NCBI RefSeq assembly: GCF_028858725.1
Contig: NC_084771.1
Coordinates: 7,034,915 to 7,098,914, forward strand
DNA: 64,000 nucleotides
Direction: 5' to 3'
Source: Colius striatus
Taxonomy: Eukaryota > Chordata > Aves > Coliiformes > Coliidae
Numbering within the stretch: the first letter of the stretch is position 1; each line of letters opens with the position of its first letter. The translations under genes were made by a program, and so were the position numbers. Of the stretch, positions 62,201-64,000 are shown piece by piece. Below the pieces are notes generated by a model, which was given only the letters and a program-made list of their open reading frames with translations, was not told where the DNA came from and made no database searches.

Positions 62201-64000
62201 TAGTTTTAACCACCTCTGAGAAGCATTTCCTGTTGCTCACAGCAAAGGTCTGGGCTTCAGGACTGTCCTTCGGCTACAGACCAGTCTGGTTCCCTCAGTG
62301 CATCCTAAGATCCTCTCCCTGCTGTAACATGAACAGGCTCTTTGGCTGAGTTCTATGAGGCTTTGCTTGCTTCAGCTCCTCAGAACACACCATGAAAGGC
62401 TCCACTTACACTGTCTGGGTCGTGGGCAGGCCTGTTTGTGGACAGTAGCACAGGGGTGGCTGGAAGACATGGCTTCTCTGGTGGGGGACCAAGCCCAGTA
62501 AACCGAGTCTGCCATTCCCGTGGTTCATGTTCCGTCAGGATTCAGCATCTCAGCATATGAGCCTATAACATCACTTGAGGCCAGCTTTTCCATCCTGTTT
62601 TGTAATATTCCCTGACATTCCCCACATTCCTGGCAAGGAGACTTCTCTGGTTTTTGAAATGTTCCTTTGTTTCTTTGCAGAACTGTGACATCCTTCCAAG
62701 CTGCTTCTCTAAAGGTCTGTTGGCCCACTCCCTCCAGCAGCTCCTGTTAGCTTCATAAAGAGAATGAAGCCTTGAGCTTTGACTCCAGCCCCAACCCCGT
62801 CTCCTTCCAGTGGGGAGAAAGGGGGGAAAAAAGAGAGGAAGGGTTTTGGGCTTCCGTTTGACTCGGATGAGCTCCGTGCTGTCTGGTTCCACCCTTGTCC
62901 TAAGGATTTGCTCTGGCCACCTCCTTTTTGTGGCGATTAGGGGCTCGTTAGTGGTGCTTCCGTTGCTGCTGCAACCTGTCTGGGACAGCGTGGTCTGGGA
63001 GGGCCCTGGCTTTGGATGAGAACTAGGGAGGAGGCAGAAGCCACCACAGTGGTCCTCGGGCTGGTGTCCTACCTCTAGCACTGGCCTCTTTTTTCTTACC
63101 TACCAGGGTGGAGGAAGCAAGCTGAGGGGCTGGTGGGATGTTTTGCAGTGCTGTATCCCATGACAGGGGATGAGAGACCCACCAGGAGTCAGAAACAGGG
63201 CAAGAAAGAAAGAACCTGGTGTTGAAGCCCTCGATGTGACCTAGTGGAGAGTCTGGTTTGAGTTAGAACTGCTTGTTACTGGGGTATGTGTGGTAAACAT
63301 GTCCTCCCTCCTTCAGTCACCCACAGCCAGCCTTCAGAGACCAGGATAGGAGCAATGGGAGAAGGAGAGGTGTGAGCTGGCAGGCTAGCCCACAGGTCCC
63401 TGTGCCGGGCATCCTCCCCTTCCCTCGCTTTGCTGGGCAGCAGCCCCCCAGGACACACAGGGAGCCCCTTGGAAGGGCTGTGCCAGCTCCCCCTTTCCCA
63501 CAGGTGAAGGGGATGGTGACACTGGGAGCTTCCCTGTGCCCCACAAGGTTCAAGGGCTCTCTCAGCCTCCTCTCCTGAGCAGCATGTCAGTTTGCTCTGG
63601 ATGAAGGGATGCGTGGCTGCCTCTCCCATCACTTTGGAGCCAGCAAATGCTCTCTGCTCTCTTCTCTCCCACCTACAGATTTTGGCTGACTGGAGACTCA
63701 GGAGGCAGCTGCTGCTCTTTTGCTGCAGCTGGAAATTACGGTCTGGTTTCCTTCAGTGGCGCCACAGTAGTGTTAATGACAGGAAGGTCCAGCCAGGGAC
63801 AGCAGTTCCTGAGGAGAATTGGAACAAAATCCCCTTGTCGAGGGGGAGGGTGTTGAAACGAGCAGGACGTGTGCCTGCCTGTGCCTTCCCGCAGAGCCCC
63901 AGCCCGCCCTGGCCAGGGCCTGGTGCCGGTGCTGCCGTGGGTGGGTGCGTGGGGCCCTGGGGAGCCAGCCTGGGCTGCCATCAGCCCTGGGGAGCCCCCT

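Larger units (their letters stand above)
39299..64000 (+). other. STARD8: STARD8 intron 2 (open at the right edge), with internal CpG islands
   Basis: Nearly 25 kb with no recognised coding exon. It contains CpG islands at about 44.5-45.7 and 47.1-48.4 kb, a smaller CpG cluster at 50.2-50.5 kb, short tandem repeats at 42.2, 51.5 and 56.2 kb, and many chance open frames. The SAM, RhoGAP and START exons are presumed to lie to the right. Confidence 0.5.

Noticed and set aside
39299-64000. EFNB1 or the SAM/RhoGAP/START exons of STARD8
   Set aside because: Expected next by synteny, but no matching coding motif was found by eye; they are probably to the right of the window.

Overview
The window is vertebrate nuclear DNA, almost certainly from a bird. 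Evidence: (i) four chicken-repeat-1 (CR1) LINE fragments in both orientations, including the typical CR1 3' end and the CR1 ORF2 C-terminus; (ii) genes split into short exons with GT-AG introns; (iii) GC-rich CpG-island promoters; (iv) many GC-rich minisatellites, as is common on small avian chromosomes. Most long open frames here are not genes. They come from CpG islands or from stop-free tandem repeats.

Three genes of a conserved vertebrate block are recognisable, in the order OPHN1 (minus) - YIPF6 (plus) - STARD8 (plus). From memory this is the human Xq12 order, and I expect the orthologous block on chicken chromosome 4 / passerine 4A. Positions 1-14,227 are the start of OPHN1 intron 1 (minus strand). 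OPHN1 coding exon 1 is at 14,228-14,381. A CpG island (about 13,770-15,640) forms a head-to-head promoter, with 952 bp between the OPHN1 and YIPF6 start codons. It carries a ZNF143-type site, many GC boxes, an NRF1-like site, a CRE-like site and a YY1-type site on the YIPF6 ATG. YIPF6 is complete in seven coding exons (15,334-19,556, 230 codons), with a probable 3'UTR to about 22,001.

From 22.0 to 36.0 kb lies intergenic or upstream DNA with large minisatellites (24.66, 33.09 and 34.84 kb), a CR1 remnant, and an unexplained protein-like open frame at 26,043-26,624. That frame ends on a consensus splice donor, and its phase would allow splicing to STARD8 exon 2. At 36,212 the N-terminus of the long STARD8 (DLC3) form begins. 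A 15-codon exon is followed by a 34-bp exon at 39,265-39,298, in matching phase. The rest of the window (39.3-64 kb) reads as a long STARD8 intron. It contains two further CpG islands (about 44.5-45.7 and 47.1-48.4 kb) that look like internal promoters, plus short tandem repeats. I did not find the SAM, RhoGAP or START exons of STARD8, nor EFNB1; they are presumably to the right.

The genes are functionally linked only loosely. OPHN1 and STARD8 are both RhoGAP proteins acting on Rho-family GTPases at membranes and adhesions. YIPF6 is a five-span Golgi membrane protein. No mobile gene cluster, CRISPR array or prokaryote-type system is present.
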